This document shows positions 35,901 to 46,900 of a stretch of 64,000 bases of DNA, one piece after another. The position numbers and the translations under genes were made by a program. Below the pieces are notes generated by a model. That model did not search any database, was not told where the DNA came from, and worked only from the letters and a program-made list of their open reading frames with translations. Within the stretch, counting starts at the first letter, position 1. Each line of letters opens with the position of its first letter. The stretch is from Haliclystus octoradiatus (lineage: Eukaryota > Cnidaria > Staurozoa > Stauromedusae > Haliclystidae): assembly GCA_916610825.1 (NCBI GenBank), contig OU744453.1:19780301-19844300 (forward strand), given 5' to 3'.

Positions 35901-38900
35901 ATTTCCTTCCCTACAATTTAAAGAAGGAGTTAGATTACGGATACAAGAAGAAGACAGCACGTTGTAGCAGTGTAGTGGTATTAACTAATCAGTATGCTAC
36001 TGAAATCGCTACCTACCACATATTTTTAACCGACAGGCGAGGCCTTGGAATATTAGAACGTTATCTGCTCAATTTACCTATAAATCATAACAACAATACT
36101 TTTCTCCTGAATTTGCTCTAGCCTTCCGGAATGTAGGATTCACACTTTGTCGGACCATGCCGAGAGGTCAGATAAAAACCCATACGTAATGGATGGAGAG
36201 TAATTGACATACACCAATGTCGAGTACCACATTTGGATTCTCGAGAATAAGACTACATCGATATTTGATCCATTAATGTTGCATTTCGAAATATTAACCT
36301 CCAGCCTTGCAGTCGAACATATATCGAAGTCGGACATGTTTTTTTATGTCGGAATTCTATATTGAGCAACAACTGCATAACCATTTGCCTCTAGCAGCCG
36401 ATGTACAGTCAAAGCTGTTATAACGTTCACCTCTATACAGTGGCCACCTGTCTATAGTGGTCACTCTTGCAATGTCTAAAATAATATTTTTCTATTGAAT
36501 CAAACCTGTATATAAAGGTCACCTGTCTATAATGGTCAATTTATCTACCTCTAATAGCTGGCCGTTATATACAGGTCTCACTGTATTGCAGTATCTATTA
36601 CAATGGTAAGAAGGACTTATCCGAACTTTGGCTCCAATATTAGTGAGTAGGCCTATATTTAGATGCGTCAAATAGATTGAGGTTGATGGAGACACATGTA
36701 CACTGACACATCTGGTTTTAGCTTCAGAGAACCTGTTAATACAGCAAACTGTGTTTTCAGTCAGTTCTAACCTTGTTGCAATGTGAAAAGCATTCCATCC
36801 ATCCTTATTTACAAGTGAAACATTGCAATGTTCAATTAGAAGTCTCTCAGCAATCTTTACGTATCCTTTTGCACAAGCGAGCATCAGTGGTGTCCTACAC
36901 AAACCATACAACACATATCATATAGACATACTAGAATACTAAGAGTAGTAGCTACTTTTAAATCCAAGCTATTCTCTGTCTGCTCTGTATGTCTGTCGTA
37001 GGCCTACAATGACAAAGATCAAGGGAACTGATTATACTCCCATGAGGGGCTCCTGATTTCTACACAGAGATACACTCGTATATTGACATTGAGATATTGA
37101 CTTCTTTTGATAGACTGGAAAAGGTAGTTTGTTTAAAATAGCTGCAGCAAAGGTATTTAAACAAATAAAAGGGGTTGCGCAATTTTGGCATGCATGAAAT
37201 ATGGATTTTGAATTTTTTACATGCATATTCTGTTCCATTTGCACTATTTTCTATACATACCAACTAAATACAACTATTTTCTATATGTTAACAGCAAAAG
37301 TACTACTGGTACTTCAAGCCAGCCCCACAAAAATAGGATTTCAAATCAAACTTATTTGCTTAACTTTGCAGCATGTGGAATAACTGTAACATCTACGTTG
37401 TTTATACAGCAATAAACACAATATAAAATGTAGCCTAAGCATGTCTGTCTGATTATAAATGAAAATAAAATATCAATTGAATCATAGCAACAGACAAATG
37501 GTGAAGGCAGAAAGAAATAATACATTGCTTTATTTTTCTGTTGATGTGGTGAGTTACAATTATGATAATAATCCTGGCCTAATGCCTATGGTAAACACGT
37601 TTCGAACTTTCTTGATGAAACTTTAGATTACAGCTATTTAACAATAAGACACAGAGATCAATGCTGTCTAATTGTTTTGGTAGAAACAAGGTACACAAAA
37701 TAATTTCAAACAATTTATTTCTTCTTGAATAATGAATTTCAAGTACAGCTATATCAATCAAAGTCATAGCCATGACGACTGTAACCATGAGACTGCAACA
37801 TCCTAATTCACAGAACTACTTTAAATATGAGGTGTTTCAAATTTTATTTTAAAATCAAAATTCTTATTACCGTATATATTATTAATCTGAACTCAGAATC
37901 ATTATCTGCAACTGCAATGAAGTTGTGTAATAAAGTAAGCGATAAAATATACGTTGTTTGAGCTTTCGACATTGCTTATGTCATCTTCAGAAATTCACTT
38001 AAAATGATTTAAAATACATGAGTTTAAAAGTGTTAAAGTTTTACAAGGTGTAGATATAGTGTTAAAACTGGATGCGTTAATAACAATAGCTTATTTAACA
38101 CAAAGGCAAGAACAATAGCTTTTCAATATGCTGCTGGGAAAAGCCGAGATTCGATTGAGTCAGACTGAGTGTTGAGGTTTGGCTTGATTCGCCTGATTGC
38201 AAGCATTTTGTGAATTAAGCCGTCAAACTTGTCTTTGCTTTTTTCAAAACTTTAAAATTGTTTTGAGAAACAGATTTTCTGTGTTGTTGATTTTAATTAC
38301 TGATGCAATGAAGTTGTGATGAAAAGTTGCGATAAGATTGTTAGATTAAAATTGTGTATGCATGCATAGCCTGCCTTTGAAATCTTTATCTCATAGTTTG
38401 TTGCTATGCTTGTGTTGCTTTATCTGGCACGGAACTTAAAATATAAGACTCTTGTATACAATTGATTCAAAAATTTTTTTTGTGAATCTCTTATTCTCTG
38501 TTTTCATTGTTGTTGTATTTGTTTGAAATTTAAGAGAATTGGTCAGCATTTGCAAACCGTTCATTATGAGAACATATTAAATGATTGAGCGACCAAATAC
38601 CAATCAGAATGCAGATCATCGAATAGTACGTAACTTGGTTGGTTTCTACAACATATTTGAATAGTAATGTATTCTCTCTCTTAGGCTATGGCTAAACGGC
38701 GTATTTTGAGCAAATATATTGCAGGCGTATTTAATGCATTATTCATGCCTCGAAATACGCCTTTGAGATGTTTGAAATTTTGAAGCGCGCTAAACAGGCG
38801 GAAATAAATCAAATTTTCTGAGTAATGCGTTTTACACAAACAAACTATTGTTCTCCACGAAATGAAACAAGATATTTGATTTTGTCATGAGGCAATATGA

Positions 38901-40790
38901 TATCGTAAGTTTTATTCAAAAATTATAAACAAAGTCATGGAAGGAAATCGTTCGCTTTTTCAGTGGTTGTTACAAGCCATGCTCAAGATAATAATCAACA
39001 TACAGAAGCAATAGACATAAGCTGTTCAAGAAATAACAATTGGAAATGGAAAATTACAAACTTAGCTTTGCGATAAGGTTGAGAAGAGTTTGCATTTAAG
39101 TAACTATGAATTTTTATTTAAATACAATCAAAATGTGAATGTTTTGAGATTTGATTATTGCAATTCAAGTCCATGTTTCTGATTTCCAATGATATATGAA
39201 ATAAAAATTTATGTCAACCTTGAAGACCATTGAATGATGACATAAATGATTGATAAAAGAGAATTCATTCAATTTGAACAATCAAACAAGAACAATTTGT
39301 TGTACTTCGATCCCTGCTCATTTGTTTTGTATCTGTTGTTCATTGAATCATTTCCATGCAATCACTGGCATATTCTTTGGGAGTTGCTATGCTGTTGCTA
39401 TGCAACTGCGTCTAAACGAGACAATTTAAATGTCTAAACCCCTGTCTTTGTTGAAATAATTTACGAATAATTAAGGATTATAATAGGATTACCAAGGATG
39501 GTGTTTTATCCGCCTTCATTTTCACCTGCATAGTTCAAAGGCGTGTTTGAGAGGTGTCGAGGGCGTATTTTGGCATTTTAACCGGTTAAAATGCAACAGG
39601 CGTATTTGATGCGCGCTATAAGGCGTACTCAAGAGGGGATATCTTGGGCGTATATAATGCTCAAATAAAATACGCCTGCCTTATTTTAGCTCAAAATACG
39701 TTGTATAGCCATAACTTTACTCTTGAACAGTTATCTTGTAAACATCAACTAATGTATAGCTGATTCACCGTCATAGAGGCTCTGTTATTATGGTATGGTC
39801 ATATCAATGATCATCTAAATATATAAACGTCAAAGTCGGTGTGTGTGTGTGTGTGTACGCGTGCTGTCGCGACCATGGATTTGTTTCTAAAAATATATCA
39901 TTAGAATCAATGTCATCCTGCTAGTTTAATGACGCTTTTAGTTTTTTATATTCCATCCCCTATTTCCTTCATCAAAAGAAAACATATCTTTACTTTGTAA
40001 TCCAACTTTGCGTGACAACAACAAAGCAATTTGTCCTTCTCAATTTCACACGCATCATTGACCATTCTCTCTTGTTCACGCGATTATTCTATTGTTCTAT
40101 TGATGAAATCTTCAATCAAATTCTAAATCTAAGTAACAGAGACTTGCAGTCTTGAAAATGAATGGATCAACCCAGCAGCGCGGGGCACTCATTGCTAGTA
40201 GGCCTATCATATAATTATAATACGCATTATTCATCTCCTCCCATTCGTTGGTCAGCTACAGTTTTAACTGTACTGGTATATATCATTATACTTATTTCTG
40301 TGAGTTATTCGTATTACTTTGGGTATCCAGTTGAACCGTGCTTAGATTACATCCAGATTACTTGCTTTGTTAGGCTACATCATATCATATCAAACTAGAA
40401 GAACACTGTAATCACCAAGACACTAAGCACTAACCAGTCAGCTCTTTTCAGTGAATTGACATCAGCTTTCCGTTTAATGAGTACATCAACACAATCTAAT
40501 GATCCAGACACAACAGCCTCGTGAATCGCCTGCTTTCCATCTTGATTACGATGTGTAATATCTAAAGAAGCACCATCCAACAATAACTCAACTACGGTGG
40601 GTTTACCACATTTTGCAGCGGCTGTCAGACATGAATCACCAGATTTCTGATACACAAAACGTTGGCAATCATTGATAAAGCTTTCGTCTTTCAATTTTGA
40701 GGTTAATTCAGATAAATCGCTTAAGATCACTGTTCGTAAAACGGGATATTTTAAAAACTTTTCCCGATCAATTTCATATCTAGCCGCCAT
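32940..40790 (-). CDS. ANKRD16: Ankyrin repeat domain protein 16
   Basis: Minus-strand exons, 5' to 3': 40790-40435, 36894-36772, 35910-35813, 35695-35653, 35494-35386, 34557-34399, 33862-33784 and 33103-32940. They sum to 376 codons plus stop with matching phases. The product is a run of ankyrin repeats, for example GDSCLTAAAKCGKPTVVELL, then TPLMLACAKGYVKIAERLL with NKDGWNAFHIAT, GRTPLHTAAMHGHGDVAVFL, CGCTPLMEAVKCNHDNIVSL, GKNALHQAALCGAVKSIRLL and SALHLAA. The KRADW-TPLM and NKDGWN-FHIA wording and repeat order match vertebrate ANKRD16 (361 residues in human). In mouse, ANKRD16 binds alanyl-tRNA synthetase and accepts misactivated serine; whether that holds here is unknown. The start at 40790 (MAARYEID) lies in an ATGGCGGC context; an in-frame ATG at 40808 is the alternative. 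The stop overlaps a run of AATAAA units. Confidence 0.92.
33922..33965. mobile_element. Left end of a family A MITE
   Basis: CAGTCAAACCTGCTTTAGCG and GCCACCTGTCTATAGTGGTC match the left terminus of full copies, after which the similarity stops. On the gene's strand it lies 59 bp upstream of ANKRD16 exon 7. Confidence 0.7.
35574..35625. mobile_element. Family A MITE fragment
   Basis: TTTAGCCGCCACCTGTCTAC and AAAGGCCACCTGCATATAGT with GGTCAACTTATC match internal blocks. It lies in the 158 bp intron upstream of ANKRD16 exon 5 and makes up about a third of that intron. Confidence 0.65.
36406..36583. mobile_element. Family A MITE, full length with TA duplication
   Basis: A 178 bp element from CAGTCAAAGCTGTTATAACG to TATACAGGTCTCACTG, with TA at 36404-36405 and 36584-36585. 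It lies in intron 2 of ANKRD16 and is the best-preserved copy together with 55079-55255. Long, partly palindromic ends flank a unique middle ('gtctaaaataatattt'). Confidence 0.88.
37915..38345 (-). mobile_element. Penelope-like non-coding repeat, possible
   Basis: GCAATGAAGTTGTG followed by 'taa' and GCGATAA occurs near 37915-37945 and again near 38303-38335 as GCAATGAAGTTGTGATGAAA with GCGATAAGATTG, that is, direct repeats about 390 bp apart. Between and beside them is the hairpin motif at 37956-37990. Repeated end units with such a motif recall the terminal repeats of Penelope-like elements. There is no coding sequence and the assignment is tentative. Confidence 0.35.
37956..37990 (-). ncRNA. 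CTGAAGAT-hairpin-CGAAA motif
   Basis: The minus strand reads CTGAAGATGACATAAGCAAT then GTCGAAAGCTC. GACAT and ATGTC form a perfect 5 bp stem around AAGCA, between CTGAAGAT and CGAAA. This is the clearest of the three copies. It resembles the hammerhead core CUGANGA-stem-GAAA apart from one extra U before the stem. Confidence 0.4.
38687..39713. mobile_element. ~1 kb terminal-inverted-repeat DNA element
   Basis: The left end TATGGCTAAACGGCGTATTT followed by TGAGC and the right end in reverse complement TATGGCTATACAACGTATTT followed by TGAGC are clear inverted repeats. Both continue with several copies of GGCGTATTT-type words. The interior has no transposase. It lies in intron 1 of ANKRD16. I could not fix the target duplication and do not name the superfamily. 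Confidence 0.7.
39838..39856. repeat. (GT)n microsatellite
   Basis: A short run of GT dinucleotides. Confidence 0.9.
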
Positions 40791-40910
40791 TGACAATCGC
40801 CAAAACAAGGAACACGTGACCTACTGCTCACCTCTATTTGATAGTTACTTCGAGGCTACAACCATGCCAACAGGAATGCTCTTTTGCTTTGACCACGAGG
40901 AATTTTCAAA
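40791..40910. promoter_or_regulatory. Bidirectional promoter between ANKRD16 and the EF-hand gene
   Basis: Only 120 bp separate the start codons of two divergent genes, so both promoters must lie here and in the first exons. It contains CACGTG at 40813-40818 (in AACACGTGACC, an E-box of USF/MYC/TFE type). ATGGCGGC, which resembles a YY1 site, lies at the ANKRD16 start codon. No TATA box is evident, as is usual for such head-to-head promoters. Factor binding is inferred. Confidence 0.65.
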
Positions 40911-43900
40911 ATGGAGGATTTATTAAAAACAAGATTTGAACAACTTCAAAAATCAAAGGGAGTTAGAAATCAGAAGCGCTTGCAACCAGATATATACCAT
41001 GGAGCTACAAGAAGAAGAATTATTTTAGCACCTTTAATGAGTGAAGCAAAGGAAAAATGTGACTTTGATCTAGTTATAGAGTATGCAACTAAAGAAAGTA
41101 AGGAATGTCAACACTCAACAACTCAGAACTCACTGTAACTGCAGCTAATGATCAAGCTGGATTATAGGCTACTGTCCTATATTTTAGTAATGCAGTGTTT
41201 GTACTTGATTGATCGATAATTATGATATTCGATGCTGAGTTTTTGATGAATTAATAATTTACTTTTCAAGTATTTTGTTTACGAAATGGTCCATTAATTT
41301 GGTTTCCTAAAAATATTTCTCTTATTCTTCCAGACACTTTTACTTTAGGTTGTGGAAATTTTTCACAATGGTTTATATTGTATAGTTTATCAACAGCCAG
41401 TTTGCAGAGTATGACAGGCCGATCCCAATATACTATTTCAAGTCTCTTATCCTTTGAATGAAGCGATTTTGCTTACTTTTAATCTAAACATTCTGGCTTT
41501 TTACCCGCAAAGAGGGCAATGATCAGTTAAAACGGGAACATTTCATTTTCCACATCTTATCGAAGAATGCCTCCTGCTCTGCAAATTGATACAACAGCAA
41601 TATTTGCAATGCTCAATTTTGTTCTAAATGTTGAATATTAATTTATTAATAGATTCATCTCAAATAGATAAAGATTTAAAAATTGATCAAAATGTTACTT
41701 CATGGATCAACGAAAGAAAGTTATTAAATTCATCATTAGCTGGTCTTCAACTTTCATCTTCTTGGCTTACATCTAAACAAATGCGTACTGATTTAGAGGA
41801 CAATGTGTTGAATAACATGAAATTAATTGAAGCTAGTCGCCTCCGCGGAAATATTCAGGTCAGTGTAATCCTTATTAGTAAATTTCTACTTATTAATTGT
41901 GTAATTAAAGTGAGCAATAAAATGGACTTTGTTTTAGCTTATATCATATTCAGAAATTTATTTAAAAAAAGATTTTATTCAAAATACATAGGTTTAAAAA
42001 TGGTAAAGTTTTTACAGAGTGTTTAATTATGTTATGTTAAATGAGTTCATGTTTCCCCTTCATGAATTGTTAGTGAACATTATAAAGTTTGTTTTCATAG
42101 GATGAAATTGATGCCATCCATTCCAAAAACAAGAATAAATCAGACCATGGAAGTGATCAAACAGACTTTTGTCAGCCTTTGCCAGAGGGCCTTGGAGTGA
42201 TTGCAAAGTATCTTCATGACAATCACCTTCGTTTAGTTGATCTTTTTGCTCAACTTGATAAAAATAAAGATTGGTTTCTTACAAGAGATGAATTTTGTTC
42301 AAAAATGTCAGCCAAAGGTGTCCCATTAAGTAGTAATCAATTAGAGGAGGTTTTGATGTGCTTAGATAACGACAAGAATGATATGCTGGATTACCAAGAA
42401 CTAGCTCAAGGAATCGAAGCGTTTCGACAGGATGACAGGTAATTTAATACATTTAAACTTATAAATCTTATTACACTCAGTTCATGAGAATCATGCACAG
42501 TTCATGAACTGTTTATATATTACATACCATATTAGCACAAGTAGAAGTCAATCCTTTAAAAAAAAATTGTTCAAAACACAACCTGGACTTATATTCGAGC
42601 CTGTAATGTAGTAAGTAGTAAGTAATGTAGACGGTGTCGCCCTACCGAAGGCACCTGTACCACTTCTCTATTTCTAGTGGAGTGGCTCTTTTCGCTAAGA
42701 GCAATGATTTTTAAACGCTCGCTGATCTCAGCCGCGACACTGCAGATCAATTTCAACAGAATTCATGGCAGATAGGTCTCAATTGTCAATGCGCAACGAT
42801 GCGCTGCAGCTATTCACAATGCAATTCCCTCTGGACCATTCCATCCGCCATCCTCAGATGGTACTCATTTGATGTTTCATGATAAAGTAAAGGCTGAGTT
42901 GACCTTCGGGGGATTTGAACCACAGTCGATCAGATATGATCCGATCTGAAGTTCAATTGCTCTGCCATCTGAGCTAATCCTCCTAATCCCGTAATGTAGG
43001 CCTACACATAATTTCTTTTGGGGAGAAACAATAGATCAATTTCCTTGAATGCTTATATATACACACTTCACTTTTGGCGCCTTCCTCTGAGACCTCATTG
43101 TTGTCTGTCGCTAATTTATCAAACCAATATTAAACTTCCAATTATTCATTTAAGAGTCTAGACTTGAGTCTATTCAAAATAAAGTTCATTAAAATATTAA
43201 AATCAAAATATTCTATAATAATCAAGTCGTCGTCGCTTTTCATTCATTCAAACTTCTCGTGTGATTATTACATGTTTTTATCGCTTGAAAGAAATATGAA
43301 CAAGAAATATGGAAGTGGTCATTGTATGAAATGTTTAATTACTCATTTTGGCTGCTATTTTGGGTCGACTTATACTTGCATTATACGAAAATTAGTGCTT
43401 GTCCTATACTTGGGTTGACTTATAGTCAAGCTGATACGGTATTTTATGCAGTTCATGAAAAAGTTCATAAAGAGAAGAATAGGCCATTTAACATTCATGA
43501 GCTGTTCATGACTTCAACTAATTGTTTGTAAGGGTTATAGCCATATTTGTTCTAACCAATCACAGTTCTGCAAAACATTTGAAAATGTAGAAATACAGCA
43601 TATTGCACATCACATCAATAGTTTATTTCATGAATAAATTTAAATCACTTTCAATTGTGCTTAACTTTCAGGTTACTAAAATCATTAAACTGTAAATCAT
43701 CATCTATGATATTGGATGATGCACACACATTAGCAGAAAAGCAAAGTATATCATGCAGCCGGCTGTCTCAATCAACAAACCCATCATCTAGTCACAGTGT
43801 GTCAACGTCTCCGAATGTTAGATCTTCATCTTTGAAATTGAAATCTTCAAAAGAGGTATATTCAAACTTTTAAATATCAATTTGGCTTTTACTATAGGGG

Positions 43901-46900
43901 TGTGGAATATATATATATACTAGCAATTAGTGTTGGTCCATAATGGACCTTGTGTGATAAAACGTATTATATATTATTTCGCCAGTAAGACGTACATAAG
44001 TCGCGGACAGACACAGAAATATAGTGATATATAAACAGACAGTATTATTAATATAAGTGATATGAAATAATAGAGTTGACAAATTCAATTGAACAGTCCA
44101 CAAACCTTTTGAAACCTCTCCTATGAAAATAGTTCATAAATGTTAAATGACCCATTTTTCATGAACAATTCATCAACTCAAACAATTTTTGTCGCAAGGA
44201 TATACATAAATAGTTGAATAATAGTTCATCAACATTTCCTAAAATATTCATGAACAGTTGAGTTGACGAACCATAATAGCCTCGGTTTATGTCATTTTTC
44301 CTACTACAGTGTTACATTGTTAATATAATTGTCCTGGTACTGCCAAAGATGATGATAATAAGCGGTTAAAAACTGGTTTTAATAAGCGATATTAAACTGA
44401 TTGTGATATTACTGATATTAACAGGGTTGGTTTTATACTGTTATTCGCAAACTGCCTGTGAAATGTGTTTCAAAAAGAAATTTTTTTTATTTTTATTTTT
44501 GTCAACTACAATGTTAATACAGTCAAACCTGCTATCACAGTCACCTGTCTACAGTGGTCAAATTGTCAGAGGAGGAATATTAAGCATGTTTGGCTGTATT
44601 GCAAATACTGTAACTACCCACTTACGGTGATGAAAATAATTGTAGGAAGTCAAGAACTAAATTCCATGTTTTATTTATAACAGAAAACATTTGAACAGGA
44701 AAAGAAACGAAAACGACATAAGAAGAAGGAAACAAAACCATTGCATTCATCAACCTTGTCTGGTAATATAGGACTACTAAAAGATGAATTTATAAAGCGA
44801 AATCAGTCACAGACGAATCACACAATCAAAGTTATCACTGAGAAAGGAATTCCAATATCAGAAACAACATTTAAACATGGTAAACTTTTTGATGTTATTG
44901 ATTCAAATGGACTAAAATTGTTTACAAAAAGTTTGTAAAAGTTCTTGAAAATTAACCCACTTTAAATCTCCATGAAGTATTGAGGACAAATTAATTAATC
45001 TGATATAATTTTATTCTGGAAGGCACAGTCATTATAGGCCAATCTGTAAAATTCCGTAACAGCTCTTTCGAATGCATTATTTATGAATTTTGTCAATAAT
45101 ACCCTAAGTGAAAACAGTTCATGAATGTTAAATGACCCAATTTTCATGTACATTCATGAACGATCCATGAAAAAGTTCATCGTTAAAATTGGGTGGTTTT
45201 ACGTTCATGAACAACTCATGCGTAAAAGTTCATTAAAATTGGGCCTTTTACATACTTACAGCTCATGAAAAAGTTCATGAAAATTAAGCCATTTACATTC
45301 ATGGACAACTCATGAAAAGTTCATGAAAATAGGGCCATTTACGTTCATGAACAATTCATGAAAAGTTCATGAAAATTGGGCAATTCAATGTTCATGAAGG
45401 ATTCATGAACTCAATAACTTTTTTGGTGCAGGGTGTCATTCATAAACAGTTTGAATAAATGGATAAATCAGGAATTATCTAATAAAACTCTCGCCAAGTA
45501 GACCATAACATTGCAAACGCTGCTACTGGTCAGGTATGCAGAATATTGATTCATTATCTCAACTGTTATTTATTTCTTTATTGTTGATTTTAATTCTAGT
45601 TTTATTGCATCCTCTTGATCAAAAAGAGAAAGGCGATAACTGTTTGAAAATTCGTCAACCAGGAATATTCTGCCATGCAAAAGACACATTTTTAACAGAG
45701 AAAGACAAGAAAAAAATTGCCGATAAATACTTTGGAGAAGATGAAACAGAAATACAAAATGTGAAAACAGTGAAACGAAATCTTAGAAACAAAAAACAGT
45801 AAGTTGGTGTAAGACTATGGTCGATGTGAGGGAGACATAAACGACACAGTAAAAGTTTCAAGTAGTTCTCATTCACTGGTCCCTCAACGAACCCTAAACA
45901 CGAGTCTCGCACACGACTTCAAACTCTGCTTTTGTACAATAATAATTACCGCTGACCTGCTATCCCGCAGTCAGCTGGCAGACTTTAAAAGTTTACATCA
46001 CATCATAAATTACATCACGGCTATGATCACAGGCAGGGACAACACGCAATCTATCTTAACATAAATCACACATCCCTACCTGATCTCAAGATCACATAGC
46101 ACATAATTAACAAACTTTTAAGTTTGTAAATTAAGAATAATAAACTAAACAGTAAACATACAGTTGGTTCTCTCTGTGTATTTATAATGACCTCTGTTCA
46201 CAATGCAAAGTGTTCATGACTTGTTCAGTAGTGTTTATGAAGAGTTTATTATCTTCGCGAAGGACATTTAATGTTCATGAATTGATTATATAATTTCATG
46301 AACTATTTAGCAATTCTAATGTACAGGTCATCCGTTCATGAAATTAACAATCCAAGAGCATGAGGACCATGAACTTGAACATTTTTCTCTCAAAGATACT
46401 GTTACGTACAGCTTAACTGTATGTAACCTGAGTAAGTGTAGCCTGATATGAGCGTGACTGCTATTATCGAATATGTATGTAACCTATGTTTTAGTTTATT
46501 CCCCTCGTGGCAACTGTACGAACATGTTGTATTGAAGTCTTAATTATATACTATCAATCTATCAGTTTGATTGTGACATGGTGTCAGATGTTAAATTTAT
46601 TATATTACTACAAGTTATTTTATATTTTCCATTATACTTTAATTACTAACTGTTAAAATCAGCGTTAGCCAAAATGGCACAATATCAACAGCCTGCGAAA
46701 TTTTCATTTAAACCGGCCGATTGGGAAGATTGGTTAGATCATTTTAACCGGTTCAGAAGAATTTCGTTTCTTGATAAACAAGTTGGTGAAAATCAACGAG
46801 ATGCTTTAATTTACTGCATGGGTGGCAGAGAAGCTTCAAAGATTTTTAAAACGTTATCGTTGGATGCTAAAATAAAGCCAGATGACGCAGACGAATATTA

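Noticed and set aside
30092-36583. Family A copies as conserved promoter elements or non-coding RNAs
   Set aside because: TA duplications, inverted ends and copies with internal deletions are explained by transposition; function, if any, would be secondary.
42900-42990. A genuine tRNA gene on the minus strand
   Set aside because: Same reason: it is the head of the second SINE copy.
45109-45420. Coding repeats of the EF-hand protein
   Set aside because: The neighbouring exons splice in frame without it and the units contain stops in all frames.
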